A DNA stretch of 6,353 bases from CAZNDN01 sp964571815. Lineage in GTDB: Bacteria; Fibrobacterota; Chitinivibrionia; Chitinivibrionales; WJKA01. Made by a program: the position numbers and the translations under genes. The stretch lies in the NCBI GenBank assembly GCA_964571815.1, contig CAZNDN010000190.1, forward strand, positions 1 to 6,353, read 5' to 3'. The notes under the pieces were generated by a model. That model was not told the origin of the DNA. It saw nothing but the letters and a program-made list of their open reading frames with translations, and did not search any database. Shown here in pieces: positions 5,107-6,353 of this stretch (the stretch's first letter is position 1; each line of letters opens with the position of its first letter).

Positions 5107-6353
5107 ATGAACAAGACTTTGAGATGGTCGGCCCTTGCGTGTGCGTCTCTGGTTGCCGCGGTGTGTGCCGAAACCCCCGCGGGACTCCCGGACATGACCT
5201 TTCCCGAGGATGAGCTGTTCACGTTCATCTCGCAAATCCCGGTTGAATACGATCCCAGTCCGGAGCAGAAATGGGTATGGGGTGAGAATCCCGAGTTTCC
5301 CCTGCTGTTGAACGGATATGTAATCGTCGGGTGTCGGGATGCGTATCCGGTATTCGATTTTTCCGATCCTTACAATCCGGTTCTGGTCAAGAAGAACGTG
5401 GTGACCGCGGATCCGGTGAATTACAGCAGCTATGTGCCCGAATTCAACGGCTGGGGAATGACAACCGGATACGGCGGGGTTCACATGGCTCACGCCGACG
5501 AGTACGAGTCGCTGGATTTCTGGGATTTCACGGATCACACCAATGCAAAGAAGGTGAGTACGGTCGATCTCCCTATGCCGTGGCGCCCCTATAAAGGCGG
5601 CGGGCCGGAGGGGTGTCCTGACTATCATGCGGGGTTCGGAGGCCCGATTGCCCATGCCTGGCAGGCCCCTTACCTGTACTCGGTGATGCGCGGGGTTGGC
5701 CTGGACATAATCGACGTGCATGATATCGAAAACCCGACCGTGGCGAAACGTGTCGACTACTGCGACTATCCTGAACGCGGATACATGGCGATCGGTGTCG
5801 TCAATGTAGTGGGGAACCTTCTGATTCACTCGGCTCACGTCCACTCTCGCTATATCCAGGCAATGGATATCAGCGATCCGGAAAACCCGGTGGAACTCGA
5901 TTTTGTCGGCGGCAATGATACACCTTTGAAGAATCTGTACTGCGGCTTTATCAACGGCAATCGCTACTTCGCCTCCGGTCCGGCCGTTCATGAATATGAT
6001 ATTTCCGATCCGACGAATATCACATTCGTGCGCACCTACAATAGAACCGGGGAGTGTAACCACGAATGCTCGACCGGCGGCACCTGTGTCCAGGACAACT
6101 TCCTCCACTGGGGCGGCTCGCGAACCGGATACGAGAAGTTCGACCTGACAACCGGTGAGTCGGTGGGGGTGACAGGTCCTCTGACCAACCCCGAAAAGCC
6201 GGACGACCCACAGTATGCGGACATGGACCTCGTCACCGTTTTCGGGAACCTGACCGTTGTGTGCTCCGAAGACCAGTACCAGGTGATCACGCTTGTTCCT
6301 CACCAGTCCGAACCCGACAGGAATCCTCCGGTCGTCAACATGGTCAACCCGGT
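5107..6353 (+). CDS. Secreted LVIVD-repeat beta-propeller protein (3' partial)
   Basis: Exported protein of unknown exact role; 415 residues are visible and the frame stays open to the window end. Residues 1-21 are a signal peptide (basic start, core ALACASLVAAV, probable cleavage VCA|ET). Five repeats of the LVIVD type follow: VFDFSDPYNPV (82-92), WDFTDHTNAKKV (139-150), IDVHDIENPTV (202-212), MDISDPENPV (253-262) and YDISDPTNITFV (297-308). A weaker copy begins KFDLTTG at 344. Spacing between the repeat aspartates is 44-63 residues, as expected for blades of a beta-propeller, perhaps seven with QYQVITLVP as the closing strand. The final residues, PDRNPPVVNMVNP, look like the linker into a bacterial Ig-like domain, so a longer surface protein is likely. 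Unusual for such repeats are clustered His (126, 129, 174, 183, 241, 244, 246) and eight Cys after the signal peptide. It lies 168 bases after the hydrolase in the same direction. The family is fairly sure; binding or enzymatic function is not known. Confidence 0.9.
   Translation, partial: MNKTLRWSALACASLVAAVCAETPAGLPDMTFPEDELFTFISQIPVEYDPSPEQKWVWGENPEFPLLLNGYVIVGCRDAYPVFDFSDPYNPVLVKKNVVTADPVNYSSYVPEFNGWGMTTGYGGVHMAHADEYESLDFWDFTDHTNAKKVSTVDLPMPWRPYKGGGPEGCPDYHAGFGGPIAHAWQAPYLYSVMRGVGLDIIDVHDIENPTVAKRVDYCDYPERGYMAIGVVNVVGNLLIHSAHVHSRYIQAMDISDPENPVELDFVGGNDTPLKNLYCGFINGNRYFASGPAVHEYDISDPTNITFVRTYNRTGECNHECSTGGTCVQDNFLHWGGSRTGYEKFDLTTGESVGVTGPLTNPEKPDDPQYADMDLVTVFGNLTVVCSEDQYQVITLVPHQSEPDRNPPVVNMVNP

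Noticed and set aside
5068..6303. 411-codon open frame on the minus strand
   Set aside because: It is antisense to the propeller gene, which has a signal peptide, a strong ribosome binding site and LVIVD repeats. The minus-strand product shows no motif.
1..6353. CRISPR arrays, insertion sequences, integrase or attachment sites
   Set aside because: No regular direct repeats with spacers, no transposase or integrase motifs and no flanking target duplications were seen.

Overview
The window carries three genes on the + strand: a transcriptional regulator cut off at its 5' end, a secreted multidomain glycoside hydrolase, and a secreted beta-propeller protein cut off at its 3' end. The hydrolase ends in a domain resembling the type IX secretion (T9SS, type A) sorting domain. 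Together with the fairly high GC (about 55-60% by eye) this suggests a bacterium of the FCB group outside the AT-rich Bacteroidota, such as Fibrobacterota/Chitinispirillia-like lineages or a related candidate phylum. That placement is inference.

Layout. Positions 1-1524 encode a GntR-type regulator. Its reading frame is already open at base 1, inside a first winged helix-turn-helix (wHTH). A second complete GntR-like wHTH follows, then a LacI-type sugar-sensor domain. Positions 1525-1833 are a 309-base non-coding leader with several inverted repeats. The most striking part is a nearly continuous run of stem-loops at 1605-1673. Positions 1834-4938 encode a 1034-residue family GH2 enzyme: signal peptide, GH2 sandwich, Ig-like domain, TIM barrel with both catalytic glutamates, accessory beta domain, malectin domain and C-terminal sorting domain. 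Positions 4939-5106 are a short spacer with one weak hairpin and a strong purine-rich ribosome binding site. Positions 5107-6353 encode a signal peptide and LVIVD-type beta-propeller repeats. This frame is open to the end of the window and stops at what looks like the start of an Ig-like domain.

How it fits together (inference): this looks like part of a carbohydrate-use locus. The regulator would sense a sugar through its LacI-like domain and control the secreted hydrolase, and perhaps the propeller gene, through one or more of the dyads in the 1525-1833 leader. The substrate cannot be named. Two positions where GH2 beta-galactosidases carry active-site histidines are different here, so the enzyme should not be called a beta-galactosidase.
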